Source: Corinectria fuckeliana
Taxonomy: Eukaryota; Ascomycota; Sordariomycetes; Hypocreales; Nectriaceae
DNA length: 64,000 bases
Reading direction: 5' to 3'
NCBI GenBank assembly: GCA_019137255.1
Contig: WPDH01000184.1
Location: 22,009 to 86,008, forward strand
Part shown: piece by piece, positions 1 to 11,100 of the stretch
Layout: every line of letters begins with the position of its first letter
Numbering within the stretch: position 1 is the stretch's first letter
Notes under the pieces: generated by a model
The model's input: the letters and a program-made list of their open reading frames with translations, nothing else
Databases searched by the model: none
What the model was told of the DNA's origin: nothing
Translations under genes and position numbers: made by a program

Positions 1-24
1 CGTTGGCGTTGGCGTTGGCGTTGT
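1..24. repeat. 6-bp tandem repeat (CGTTGG)n
   Basis: Three and a half copies of CGTTGG lie at the left edge. On the minus strand they encode a Thr-Pro run in the tail of the DUF1992 gene. Confidence 0.7.
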
Positions 25-1236
25 CGATGCCTCCATTGACGCCTGGGCCTCGCCCCCGCTCGTAGCTGACTTGCTCTTGTTGGAGTCGAGTTCCCCCGTC
101 GTGTCGGACACCAAGGGTGTCGTTCCCGTCGTCGTCTTCTCCTCGCCCCGTACCCGCACCCGCGCCTTTGGGTTGTGCACCCCCTCGGCCGCCGCATATG
201 CCTCCGCCCTGCGCATCTGCTCCTCCAACGAGCCCCCCTTCGACGCAATCATCCTCGCCGCGTGCCTCTTCCAGTCGTTGCGTAGCCTCGCCCGGAAGAT
301 CCTCACAGCCTTGACCACCTCCTGCTGCTTCTCGATCCATGGCGGCACCAGGTCCTGTCGCTGGATCATCTTGTTCATGATGTACTCGGTCGTGTCGACG
401 AAGGGGTTGTTCGCGCGCGTATCCCGCTCCACCCCGGTGCCGCGCGGGATGTTCCTGAACTGGCCTCGGGCGATGGCGTCCTCGATGCGCTCGTTGGCCA
501 GGCCCGCGAGCCCGCTCAGCGTGTTGGGTATGGCCCGCGATCCGGGCTCGAACCGCTCCCTGAGCTCTCGCCGGTACGCCTCCCGCTCTGCCTCACTTAG
601 TCCATTTTTGCTCTTCATATCCATGCCCGTGTACATCCACGCCCTATCCTTGGCCGTGGCCACCTTCTCTCCAGATGTTTTTTTAGGGCCCCGTCTTAGC
701 CGCAGGTCCACAGGCGGTGTCTGGAACTTGCCTCGCTGCCCTGGGCCCAACGGCTTCTTTGCATCATCCAACATCCGTAGAACTCCATCTGCCATGGACT
801 CCTGGCCTGTCCATGGCTGCGCCGTTGCCGTATGTCGTGTGCCCTCCCCAGCAGCTGCTGGCATGTCCTCCTGCGAGAAAGCCCCGGGGTACTGCGTGCG
901 AAGATTGGCGTCCGCGATTTTGTTGAGCAGTTTCTCTTTCAGCTCTTCTGAAAAACCCGCGTCCTCGATAGCGCGCCGCCCAGCTTTTCCGCCGGTGAAG
1001 AGAACCTCCTCCGTAGCTTCCTCTAAACGACGTGCCAGTGGCCCAGGCTGCTTCACGGGCACAGAGTCATGATCTTTTGAAGCCGTCTCATCTCCCGTTT
1101 TGATTCTGCTTTGAGACTCGTCTGTCTGCGAGGGCTGTGACGAGTAGTGCTTGGCAACTAGGAGCGCTCTAGCCTGGCGAGTCGCTTGCAGACAGCGCCG
1201 GCATCCAAGCGACGTCCGAATCAGAGGTAGCGCCAT
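1..1236 (-). CDS. Mitochondrial DUF1992 / DNAJC28-like protein (3' end beyond window)
   Basis: An open frame of 412 codons starts at ATG 1236-1234 and runs without a stop to the left edge, so the C-terminus is missing. The first 35 residues (MALPLIRTSLGCRRC...) are rich in Arg, Ser and Ala with no acidic residue, as in a mitochondrial presequence. Residues about 240-335 match the conserved domain of DnaJ homologue subfamily C member 28 (DUF1992): an ERIEDAIARGQFRNIP block (family form: RI..AI..G.FDNLPG), then WIEKQQEVVKAVRIFRARLR. No J-domain is visible. Beyond the domain the sequence is low-complexity and ends at the edge in Thr-Pro repeats encoded by a 6-bp repeat. The biochemical role of this family is poorly known. 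Domain assignment is from recognised sequence; the location is inferred from the presequence. Confidence 0.85.
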   Translation of the reverse strand, partial: MALPLIRTSLGCRRCLQATRQARALLVAKHYSSQPSQTDESQSRIKTGDETASKDHDSVPVKQPGPLARRLEEATEEVLFTGGKAGRRAIEDAGFSEELKEKLLNKIADANLRTQYPGAFSQEDMPAAAGEGTRHTATAQPWTGQESMADGVLRMLDDAKKPLGPGQRGKFQTPPVDLRLRRGPKKTSGEKVATAKDRAWMYTGMDMKSKNGLSEAEREAYRRELRERFEPGSRAIPNTLSGLAGLANERIEDAIARGQFRNIPRGTGVERDTRANNPFVDTTEYIMNKMIQRQDLVPPWIEKQQEVVKAVRIFRARLRNDWKRHAARMIASKGGSLEEQMRRAEAYAAAEGVHNPKARVRVRGEEKTTTGTTPLVSDTTGELDSNKSKSATSGGEAQASMEASTTPTPTPT

Positions 1237-1641
1237 GATTCACGCGTAGGTTGCGACTTCATGTACAAAGGGTGTACAAAGGGGAGGCATCAAAGCCCGA
1301 AAAGGGAGGTCGGACTCGATGAGCGAGATACGGAGTTTAGATGCTGGTGGCGATTGACGGATTAATGTCGAGGGTTGCTTGGCTGAGTCAGCCATTTAAG
1401 GCCAGCCAGTCAAAGCCATCTCGATCTCAACTTTGACGAGGGCCTTGAAACAAAAGCTTCTCGGACTTATTGACTGAATCCTCGATTCTAGGTAGTTGGC
1501 CATGTGTATGTTTGAGAACGACTATATCTGCTCACGCTAGACGAAACCCCTATGCTGCCAAGACAGAAACCTCAATTTGCAACCACAAGTCCCAAAATTT
1601 GATAAGCATTCTAAGTCACCCTCTTGATGCCTCCCTTTACC
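1237..1641. other. Intergenic; promoter of the DUF1992 gene
   Basis: This 405-bp gap lies between two minus-strand genes, so it should hold the promoter of the DUF1992 gene and the 3' UTR of the arylsulfotransferase gene. It contains an 11-bp direct repeat (GTACAAAGGG-type, about 1262-1283) and a bZIP-like palindrome listed separately. No further coding signal was seen. Confidence 0.6.
1381..1393. promoter_or_regulatory. Perfect 13-bp bZIP-like palindrome GGCTGAGTCAGCC
   Basis: The palindrome GGCTGAGTCAGCC is centred on TGAGTCA, the core bound by AP-1/Gcn4-type bZIP factors. It lies about 150 bp upstream of the DUF1992 start codon. The sequence is directly visible; regulatory use is inferred. 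Confidence 0.4.
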
Positions 1642-3492
1642 CTATAATCCATGACATATGATGATGGCCACCAACAGGGTCAGGGCTATGACTAAAGTCA
1701 GGGGGACGCTTGAATGGGCTGAAGCGTCCTCTTCATCTTCAAGGCCATCTTCACCGAAGAAGCCACCCTCGTCCCCATTCCCCGTGTCAGTTTCCAATCT
1801 CCAGAGGCTGCTGCTATTTCCATGGATCTTGCCGCTCGCAATGTCTACAGCGGCTGTAAACCCTTGCACTGCTCCGTCTCTGTCGAGTGCCGCTGCTTTG
1901 GCGTATCTGGGAATGTGCTCTCCATACAGGGTGATTGGGGTCTCGAATCCCATGCGAGTCGAGTTTCTAACCCGTCTGTGGGAAACCGTGATATTCGCTG
2001 GGTCGTCACCAACGTACTGGGAGAGGGGTTCAGTATTCAATCCGGCAATCGCAGACTGTGGAGGAGCTCACCACTTCCCACCTATCAATATCAATGTTTC
2101 CATTCCACGAGACAAAAACGGTGGCATTAGCCGTCATGTTGACCTGCAACACTGACGCGATGTCGGGGCCCCACGGAGGTCGGCCGGCCCAATCCATCTT
2201 CCAGGCCCGGTATACTGTCATGTCCATGTCTGGCTTGACTTCGGCGAAATTTTGAAGAGCTCCTCGCTGGATATCCATAGCCACTGTACCATTGGGAAGG
2301 TGTTCGGTGAACCCAGGGTTCGTACCCCAGCCCACGAGGTAGTTGCCATTCTTCAAGGACTGGACGCTGCCCTCAGTGCCAGAAGAGACCTGTTGCGGAT
2401 GAAAGAACTCATGCTGGAGCTTGACTGTCATGGCTTGATAGTCAAGCTCCACCACCACTCCTCGGGAACAGTTTCCGCCGTTGCACGGCCCGGTTTCTAG
2501 GACGTGGTTGTCAAAGAAGCTGATGCGGCTCTCGTTTCCTTGGACAAACCGCGCGTTGTGCTGGTTTGCAAAGTTGGTCGCATTGCCACCGCTGAGGTCC
2601 TTGAACTGGTTGTGTTTGCCGCCAAGAATCCATTTCGGTTCACCGTTCTCCCCGTCAATGAGACTGATCATCGACAGAGCTCGCGATGAGATGAGATAGT
2701 CCCCATACCTGGACTGCGGAAAAAGGGGTAAGTAGTCTGATTTGTCCGCACCAAGAAGAGCACCCCTACCTTGTAAATACTGTCGATGTGGAACCAGTCA
2801 AAGCCGTCCGAGTCCATGAAGCCTTTATCAGGGCCGTAGTCGACGTACGTGTCGCTTAGGTTGAAGTGATTCGAGGCTCTCCACAAGTTGAGGACCTGGT
2901 TGGTTTCGAGCTCGACTTCTTCGAAAATGGCATCGTTCAAGAGACCATTGTCCTCTCCGCCAAGCACAGTCAAATTATACTTGATGTCCTGGTACACTGA
3001 CATGATGGCGTTGCCCTGACTGGTAAATTGGAACTCGTGAAGATCGGCCTTGGTTGCTCGGCCAAGATCCTTGGCCGTGACTGTCCATATCTTCCGGTAC
3101 GAGTCATCAAAGACGTGGCAGTTGCCGCCCTCGATGAAAGTGAGGTAGTTGTTACCATCCAGCTCTTGGGCGCGGGCATCGAAGCTCCGAGAGTAGTTGA
3201 GGTCGGCGTAGACGAGGCTAAGATCTTTGCCAGAGAAGATGGCAGGTCCTCTTTTGTCGCCAAACCCAACAGTCAGAAAGATGTAGCCAGCGTCATCGAC
3301 AAGATCCGGACTGAATGCATTGATCTGGAACAGCGGTGCAATGATATCAGTGGAGCGGAAAGTTTGGTTGGGGAAGCGACCTAGCTGTCCTCCGTTGAAG
3401 GCATCAACATCGCTGAAGAACGGTTTGTCGGCGGAGACGAGGCTCGCAGAGATCAAAGATACCGCGGCCTGCAAAAGAAATTGAAAGCGCAT
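1642..3492 (-). CDS. Arylsulfotransferase-family (ASST-like) secreted or membrane protein
   Basis: Three exons: 3492-2770, 2713-2072 and 2016-1642. Introns 2714-2769 (56 bp) and 2017-2071 (55 bp) have GT-AG ends and both lie in phase 0; the product is 579 residues. The start at 3492 is chosen because it opens a clear signal peptide (MRFQFLLQAAVSLISASLVSA); an upstream in-frame ATG at 3597 would bury it. The joined protein has the Arylsulfotran_2 layout: HEFQF, then HIDSIYK/SRYGDYLISSR across intron 1, IDGENGEPKWILGG, NQHNARF and a late VSWNG block. It ends in a hydrophobic segment (about 22 residues) after an acidic stretch, suggesting a type I or GPI-like anchor. Bacterial ASSTs transfer sulfate between phenols; the substrate of the fungal branch is unknown. 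Many NxS/T sites fit a secretory route. Confidence 0.88.
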
Positions 3493-4645
3493 GACGAAGA
3501 AGATCGGGAACTTTCGAACAAAAATACACCTGGAGATTGCGACCATAGAGCAAAGCAAACGAGTGTGCGTGTTCCAAAGTTGGTCCAAGACTGACACCGT
3601 CGTTTCTGGGATGTCTGGGGAGAGTTGCAGGTCTTCTCCGGGGCTGTGGAGGATTGTCGTCTGTTCCGTCTCTCCTCCATTTCAAGAAGCAAGTGCAGCT
3701 CATGTGGTCTCTGTCTCGAGCTTTCCCCACGTTGAAGTGTATCTTGGAAGTGTATATTACACGTTTGTGCCTTCTGACTTCTTCCCCTTCTGAACCTCCA
3801 GAGCGGACACAAGAGGAGCAGCATCAGCGATCGCTCCTACTGTACGTTCTGCAGAGTGATGCACATGCTCGGATACCCACCACACACAGTATTGCCCGAG
3901 TATTGCTACTCAGGTGCACAGACAACTTCAGCTACTTGCAAAAACAAGATACCTGTATAATACAAGTAGTTATTTAATTAAGTCTGAACTATATCCAACA
4001 TTTTAAACATATTCTATAACCTAATCCTATTCATAATACTATTCTAGCCCTAACTAACATTAGGTATTCCTAGCTACTATCCCTAAACTGTATCTTTGAG
4101 TATTGCTTTTACGTAGACCATGTTTGCGTAGGGTAGGGCAGGGTGCCTCAGTCCCTACCTATAGAAAAAGGGCTGTAGTCATATAGGCCTACTTGTTGGG
4201 CACGTAGCAAAAGTTGTTTTTGCTCCCAGCAATACTGTACTACCCAGCGAGTTAGAAAGGGGGAGGGGGACCAAGAGCTTTAAGCAACCCGCCGAGTATC
4301 AATGAAAGGGTAGGAAATGCAAGCGTTTCTTGTGGTATCAATGATTCCCATTTGCCGAATCTTAGGCTGAGCCGGCCCCTTCACCATTCCGCTATATATC
4401 CAAGAAGTCCAAGTTATGTTCATAAATACCGGACGAAACTTTTTGACACCATTCGTCTCCAACAACTGCCAATGTAGACAAAGACACATTCCTAAGCCTC
4501 CGCAACGGAGTATTGCCGCCCTTCATCCCGGATTGTATATATAATGCCCTGTCCCAGCCACAAACTCCTTGGTACCGTGTGTAGTATAGTATATGGGCAC
4601 AATTCCCTAACCATTCATGATTCGTCCAACAGCCGGAGGCAAGGC
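3493..4645. other. Intergenic gap with an AT-rich, RIP-like patch
   Basis: This 1.15-kb gap holds the promoter of the ASST-like gene and the 3' flank of the large disordered-protein gene. From about 3950 to 4110 the base composition drops to AT-rich, TpA-heavy sequence resembling the repeat block at the right end of the window. No frame there looks coding. Short open frames elsewhere in the gap have no recognisable motifs. Confidence 0.6.
3950..4110. repeat. Small AT-rich remnant, possibly RIP-mutated
   Basis: About 160 bp are dominated by TA, CTA and TTA words with almost no CpG, unlike both flanks. This fits a short relic of a RIP-damaged repeat. No terminal repeats were found, so its class is unknown. 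Confidence 0.35.
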
Positions 4646-7600
4646 TCAAATCCGCCCGCCTTCGACAATTTCCCGCTCGAGGATCTCTTGCCCCAACTCG
4701 CCTGTCCGACGTCGCTCCAGAACCCAGCGAGTAGCTCCGCCGCCCTCCTCTTCTTTCCTGTATGATATACTCTCCGCTGATCCCTTGTACCGATGACCCA
4801 TCCCGACGCGTCGAGGTGGTGCGTTGGAACCTGAACTGTCGGAACTTTGGTCGCGCTCGAGGGGGCTCAGTCCCGACGCAGAGAACGGGGTATCAATCGA
4901 GTCGGTCAGCGGCGAAACGACAGCCTCCAGCTGATAGGGGTTTGATGCAGCGTTCCAAGGGGATGCCCCCATATCCTCTGGTGAGTCGGAGTCATGCCCT
5001 AGCAGCGGTGGAACAGGTGGCGGAGAGGACATGAAGCCGGGTATGCCCCCCGTCAAGGTTGGGCTTCCTGAAGCGCTGTTGTCCCCTGAGTCCTGGCTGA
5101 CAGTGGACAGTACCGAGTTCTTCCGAGCGTGGTAATTAGTGGGACTGGAGAATGTAGCTGCCCATGGCGAGTTGGGGCCATCTCCCCTCTCTGATCGGGG
5201 AGAGCCCTGGCTAGAGACCAGGCTGGCTTGAGAGCCGCCCCAAGCCTTGGATCGTAGCCGAAGAAGGGCTGACAAACTCATCTCGTCGCCGCGGTCACCC
5301 AAGAGGGCAAGCTGGGCAAGGCCTGGGCTCTGAATCGGCGTTCCCGAACTGAAGCCTGGCATGTTGAGGCTCATCATCGAGTTGCGGTTCGAGTACTCGG
5401 ACCTCTCCGTGATGGGTGTAAGGTTTGGTTCTCGAGACACCATGCGTCCGCTGGTCGAGCGATCGATACCACCCTTAGGGCCAAAGAATCCCCCGTTGGC
5501 AAACTCGAACTCGGTTGTTGGGTTATGGGAACCATAGTTCTGACTGATCGGTGCGGAATAAAAGCCAAACTCCTGGCCATACCATTCGTCTGAGTCGTTG
5601 GCCAGGGCACTGGCGTTTGCCTCTGCTATGATGGCATCATCATCAAGTTCAAAGTCGGCCATGTCTTCGTAAGAATATCCAAAGTCGTCACAGCCATCCC
5701 CTCCGGAGAGCCCTCCCCGGCCAGGCGTGTTTGGCGAGTAACCCATTTCAGACGAAGGGGTCTCATCTAAGTGAGGAGACGACGTGCGTTGAAATTTGCC
5801 TGAGAGAAGAGCCTCGTTTGCTGCGGCCGCGAGAGCTGCCTGGTAGGCAGCCTCTGTAACGCCTCCTGACTCTGCCTCCTTGAATGCAGCAGAGCTCTCA
5901 TCCACCGAATGCACTGGGGCGCTTTCCTTGAGGGGTTTCTCGTTGGGCTTCTGGCCTGTGACACTTACCGATGTATGGGCAGTTGATTGGGATGCAGCAG
6001 AATGAGCAGAGAACCGAGATGTGAGATCGGACTCCCGCTTAAGAGTGTCTTGTTGGGCTGCCCGCCGATCCAGTTGAGCCTGCTCAAATGCTCCTGCTAT
6101 GGGCCGACCAAATTGATCAGTGTCATTGATGTCAAACAGGGACTCGTCGAATGGCGCGTCATCCCATTCCGGAGGGGCGGCGAGATCCTCAGCAAACTCG
6201 GCTTCGGTCCCGATCATTCCATCGTCGTAATAAAGGTCGTCCCCTCTCCCGGATTTCGGTGGATCGGCAAGGGCAACTTGTTGATTTTGCTGGAATGCAA
6301 TCTCGTTTTCAAGCTGAGTGGGCCCTGCAAGGTCGAGGCCTTGGATCCCCAGCCCGGAAGTTTGCAGGTCGGCATTCGGCATCATTTGAGGCGAAAGAAA
6401 ACTGGGAGACAGTGAGTTGGGAAGCCTGGGGCTGTCTCTGCTCGTGGCATAGCCTATGGCATTCCCTTCTGGGTCCCGTGGCGTTGCCATAAACCCAGCG
6501 CTGTGCGGGCTGGTCAACGATGACGTGGGATTGGATCGTTCGAAGACGAATCCCGAGAAGTTTTCCTGGTCATCGTCGGGATCCAGGCCGTCTCCCACAT
6601 TGGCGCCAGCATTGCTAGTGTCGTCGCTGATCTCATGGTTATAGTCATCGCCCACCATGTTGATCTCCTCCTCCGGATACTCGTCGTCGTCATAATCTGC
6701 GTTGACTCCAGGGATCCTCTCTTCCAAACCGTCGTCATCCATCATGGCATCGTAGTCAAAGGAATCGTCATCAAAATCGTCAAAGCGCGAGTCTCGTGGG
6801 GCCGGTGGCTCGGCCGTCTGCTTCTCCAATTCCCGCTGTCGGTGTCTGTCTTCGAGAAGCTTTTCTTGCTTTGCAGCGCCGATCATATCGAAGCTGAACC
6901 TTGACGACGTACTCTTCATGTGCCGGGGTAGCGCAGAAGGCACATCTTGTCCGGAAACACCAGATAGGGAAGCCCCTCTCGAACGGGCTTGACGTGTAGA
7001 TGATCTTGAGTATACTGAGCTGGTATCGTCTATGAGACGGGACGCCTGAGACGATCTGGGCTGAACGGAAATTGGATCTTCATCCTTTGGTGGCGGAATT
7101 GGAGGAACATGCTGAGAAGACAAGACTGCGTCTGCGAACCCAGTCCTCGGATCTGACACGGAACTCGGGGTGGCTTTGAGCGTCTGTGAATCTTGCGAAT
7201 ATATGGACTCCGAGGCAACGCTCGGGGTATGTTGATTCGTGGTCGAAGCCTGAGCACCCTGAGCTGGGGAAGCCAGCTGATTCTGAAGCGTCTCCTGCTC
7301 GAATAGGGCACTAGACTGGGACGGAGACAGTACGTAGGATGGATCTTTGGTGGGAGTGACCCTCTTGGGCCTTGGCGCACTAAAGTCGTGGACACGCGTG
7401 CCTCTGATACGGGGATCGTACATGGGTTCTTCTGAGCGGTTTCTGAGCGGTAGAGGAACAAGTTCCGGTACTTGCTGGTTGGTCTTTCTTCTCATTAACA
7501 GGGTCGACATGGGGTTCTTGAGGAACGGCAGGCCCTTCTTGGGCTTCGGGGTTTCAATGTTACTGGTCGTTACGGATAGTGCGGGGAGATCGGTATGGAG

Positions 7601-8134
7601 ACGAGCGCCAGCTGGACGACGGCCTGTCGGAGCGGTTGCTGAGTTGTGGAGATCGGTTGGAGTACTGAAAGAAGCCGGTAGCTTGCTGTTCCTCACGACC
7701 TTGGGAGGCGGCCTCGAGGGACGAGGTGGGTTGACGTTGACGGGGGCCGGCTTCGACTGCGAAGCCCCTCCCCTGGCTGTTTCCATGGCGTCGGAGGCAT
7801 GAGATTCCATATCACGGCGGTATTTCCTGAGGGCAAGTCCTCCTATGAAGCCGGTATCACCACCGTTGTAGGGCGACCGCGGTGGTCTCGAGTCCGGCTG
7901 GGGCGCCATATTGGCATCTTGTCGAGGCTCTGAGGCGGGTTCAGATTCGGCTGACGTAACTCGGGTGATGGGGGGTAGCGTGGGCGGCTGAGCTGACGAG
8001 TTGGACGAGACGGGACGTAGATCCGGGGAATAGGACGAGAGGAGAGCCGACGGAGGAGAGGTTGGAGTCTGCTCTGGCAAGGGCGAAGCAGGATTCGAGG
8101 GCCCTCGTCGGTGGAACCGCAGATGGGACAGCAT
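4646..8134 (-). CDS. Large intrinsically disordered acidic protein, conserved-fungal type
   Basis: A single 1162-codon open frame starts at ATG 8134-8132 and has no intron. Most of it is Ser/Pro/Gly/Gln-rich and low in hydrophobic residues. More ordered-looking blocks are GGDTGFIGGLALRKYRRDME (about residues 90-110), a basic block with KKGLPFLKNPMSTLLMRRK near 200, a strongly acidic Asp/Glu stretch (about 445-500), a SLSALLRLRSKAWGG block near 960, and a charged C-terminus (ATRWVLERRRTGELGQEILE). Tyr-Asp-rich runs and many SP/TP sites suggest a phosphorylated scaffold or cytoskeletal or nuclear regulator. I do not recognise a catalytic domain and assign no function. The clean length of the frame makes it certain that it is coding. 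Confidence 0.85.
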   Translation of the reverse strand: MLSHLRFHRRGPSNPASPLPEQTPTSPPSALLSSYSPDLRPVSSNSSAQPPTLPPITRVTSAESEPASEPRQDANMAPQPDSRPPRSPYNGGDTGFIGGLALRKYRRDMESHASDAMETARGGASQSKPAPVNVNPPRPSRPPPKVVRNSKLPASFSTPTDLHNSATAPTGRRPAGARLHTDLPALSVTTSNIETPKPKKGLPFLKNPMSTLLMRRKTNQQVPELVPLPLRNRSEEPMYDPRIRGTRVHDFSAPRPKRVTPTKDPSYVLSPSQSSALFEQETLQNQLASPAQGAQASTTNQHTPSVASESIYSQDSQTLKATPSSVSDPRTGFADAVLSSQHVPPIPPPKDEDPISVQPRSSQASRLIDDTSSVYSRSSTRQARSRGASLSGVSGQDVPSALPRHMKSTSSRFSFDMIGAAKQEKLLEDRHRQRELEKQTAEPPAPRDSRFDDFDDDSFDYDAMMDDDGLEERIPGVNADYDDDEYPEEEINMVGDDYNHEISDDTSNAGANVGDGLDPDDDQENFSGFVFERSNPTSSLTSPHSAGFMATPRDPEGNAIGYATSRDSPRLPNSLSPSFLSPQMMPNADLQTSGLGIQGLDLAGPTQLENEIAFQQNQQVALADPPKSGRGDDLYYDDGMIGTEAEFAEDLAAPPEWDDAPFDESLFDINDTDQFGRPIAGAFEQAQLDRRAAQQDTLKRESDLTSRFSAHSAASQSTAHTSVSVTGQKPNEKPLKESAPVHSVDESSAAFKEAESGGVTEAAYQAALAAAANEALLSGKFQRTSSPHLDETPSSEMGYSPNTPGRGGLSGGDGCDDFGYSYEDMADFELDDDAIIAEANASALANDSDEWYGQEFGFYSAPISQNYGSHNPTTEFEFANGGFFGPKGGIDRSTSGRMVSREPNLTPITERSEYSNRNSMMSLNMPGFSSGTPIQSPGLAQLALLGDRGDEMSLSALLRLRSKAWGGSQASLVSSQGSPRSERGDGPNSPWAATFSSPTNYHARKNSVLSTVSQDSGDNSASGSPTLTGGIPGFMSSPPPVPPLLGHDSDSPEDMGASPWNAASNPYQLEAVVSPLTDSIDTPFSASGLSPLERDQSSDSSGSNAPPRRVGMGHRYKGSAESISYRKEEEGGGATRWVLERRRTGELGQEILEREIVEGGRI

Positions 8135-11100
8135 ACCGGGCTAGGTCGGCCCAAGATGGGTCCACGACTCAACGTCGACGGCGACGAGTGGACGGTGGAC
8201 CAGAGGCAAATGGCCGCAGTGCGTGGGGCGAATCTGGTAGTGGATGGCGATGTGGTGGGCGAAGCGAAGCAGACGCGATCATGACTCGAAGTGTAGGCGC
8301 GCGCGCATCATCGCTGGCGGCTCAGGTGAGAAAGTGGCCCTGTTGGATTCGTGGGATGGGGCGGTGCTGGCGGATGGATCGAGGTCTAGCGGAAGGCTGA
8401 AGCGGACGAATTGCTGACATTGATGGCTGAAGAAGCGGAGAGAGGATGAATGAATTGAATCGATGTGGATGGGCTGGGTGAGGCTGGTTGTCGTGAGCGT
8501 TTCAAGACGTCCCTGAAAGTGCCGGGGGTTGTAAGCACGTGCGCGAGCCTCCTGTGTGATGTGTGATGTGTGATGACGGTTGAGGAGTTGGAAACAGGCA
8601 AAAACAGGGTGCACGACGATACTTGTCTGTCTGTTATCTGTCTAATGCGCCCCCGCCCCCTTGGACTTTTTTTATTCGTAGGGACGGCAACGCCAAGCTT
8701 GAGGGGAAGTCAATTGTGAGTCCTCCCGGCAGACGTGATTGAACAGACTCAGCGACCCTCGGATCTCCGGTAAGCGGAAGAAGTACTTCAGTTCGTACGA
8801 CGTCGGTACCAAGCTCACGGCACCAGCCCTGTGATGGTGGGGCGTAACGCCAGATGCTCGCTCATCAGTCTCGCTGTCTCACTAGGACTAAGTTACGCGG
8901 GGCAGTCTGCAGTCGGCACTAAGTAGGACTGCCTTGAGCTACGATAAACAAGTCACAGCCCTCGTTAATCAAGGACATTGACCATCTGTGCCTTGACTGT
9001 TTGGACTGTTTGGCACATGCTCCTTTTTCAGGGTCGAAGGGATCCCCGAGGGAGGCTCTCAGCTTTCCTTGCTCCCTTCGTCGCCCTTTGCAAAGGCCCC
9101 TCGTCGTCCTTCCCCTGCTCCTGTGTTTTCTTTCTTTCTCCACGGGCTGAATGATGACTGATGAACTTTGGAGCCCCTCTTCGAATGGAGAACCTAAGAC
9201 ATCAATCTACACCACGAGCCGCAGGCCGAAAACAGGGTGGCGCATGTCCTGCCGTTGTGAGGGTGCTGCCGTGTCTTGTCTGAGCCTCCCACATGCCAAT
9301 CATCGCTAATTACCTAGGCATTCCTCTACTGTTTGAGAAGAGTCGCCCTGCCAAGGGCGTCTTAGGCCAGGGCGACAGTAAGGGGCGATACTGCAAACTT
9401 GAAGGGGCGGCCAGTTCCTTGACGAGACGAGACGCGCCCGGCCGGAAGTTTAATTATTCTTACCCCTCACGATCAAGACATTTACCCGGCTTGACCAAAG
9501 CTAAGCTTGTTCAACTGTAACCATTCCGGCTCGTGGCGATCCGGGGCAAGAGAGATAAGGGCTGCCGCCAAAATCCGACTGGCTTTGCCTCACTCAGTAC
9601 ACACATTTCAGGGCGTTGTCATGCGAAGGATGCTCAATTGAGACTTCTTGTAAAAATCCACAATGCTCCACCAGGTTGAAAGCTTGAGTCTTTGGCTTGC
9701 AGAAGAGAACAAGGCTGATTGAAGTTCAGTGGGGTCTCAGACCACCGTACTATGTACACAGGGACAATGCATTCAAAGCCGGGCTGCTTGAACATTGCAG
9801 GAGGTGGTTGAAGTGCTGGCCGCAGCGTGCTGCTTTGAGTGGAGCAGCATCGACAGTGTTTTGGGTGGCCTGTTAGGAGCGTGTAGGTAGATTAGACCTA
9901 CATATGGCTGGATTGGATGTTGGATCATAGTGGCTAGCCATGCCTGACAGTGGGTTGAACCGTGAGTTCTACCGATGCGTATCCGGGCCATTTCTTTAAC
10001 ATGCGACCACGATGAGGTGCCGTGAGGTGCCGGCGGATAGAGATATGCGGAGTATTCCTGGTCATACAGGGCAAGCCTGAGCTGGGGAAGGACGCTTAAC
10101 ACGGCCCACGGCTGAGTTGCCTGGATTGCGCCATGACGTACGTGTCGAGTTCCACTTCCTACCGGTAGCCGAAAGAGTCGGGCGAAGCCTCACTGTAGGT
10201 CGAAGAGGGAAAACGGGAAGCGAGATGGAGGACCCAAGACAGCTCCCTGGGTGTTGTTGACACTTGAACAATCTGACAATCCAGAACAAGGGTATTCGGC
10301 ACAGTACACGACTCAACGGCCATGTGGGCAACCTCGCATTTGAATTGAAAGGGCGAAGTGGCGGGCGACGGCGCGACGAGGCGTCGCCCACCCGCAATTA
10401 GCACCAGAAAGCGGACCAGAACCGCCCGCTCCACAGGCTTACGACGCTGGCACGCTGGGGCTGGCTGGCACGCAGCAGAAACATGGACGGAATGAATACT
10501 AGAGTTGCCGAGGAAAGGAAAGAAAAAAAAAGGTCGAGGAGGGCAAGAAAACAACCCCAAAAACAGGGACTACATTGAGAGAGAGAGAGAAAGAGAAAAC
10601 AGAACCTCGTCTAATCTTGCGTTTTGTCGAGTGCCCGGGAAGTGGGCAAAGCTGATTCTGGGCTCCGAAAGTGTTGCGCGTACAATAGCACACAAATGCA
10701 TAGAAGGCGGGGCCTCTTTCATGCACGATGGACGCACGACGTACAGGGGTCAGGGAATTGAAGTCGTCAGTGTCAGTGCAGCGAGTGAGAGGGGGCTTGC
10801 CTGGCTTGGCTCTTCTGGGGTTGGATGAGATGAGGCGTCGTCGACATGATCCATGTGCATCCCTAGTAGCTGCGGGCCTCACTAAATGGTACATGCATGC
10901 AATGCATTGAGTGGTTTAGTGGTGAATTATACCCGCTAAATGGAAATCCGCGTAATTGTCCCGCCCGTCCTTGTTTACTAGTGGTACATACTAGATAGTA
11001 CTCCTGGCTTTAGCAGCCACCTGTACCTTACTTCGTACTTCGTACATCTGTTACTCCCGGACGCTTCAGAGCTAAGTACGCGTACCTTACGTGCGACCTT

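Noticed and set aside
71..1072. Plus-strand frame of 333 codons
   Set aside because: It is the antisense shadow of the DUF1992 gene, whose minus-strand frame has a presequence and a recognised domain.
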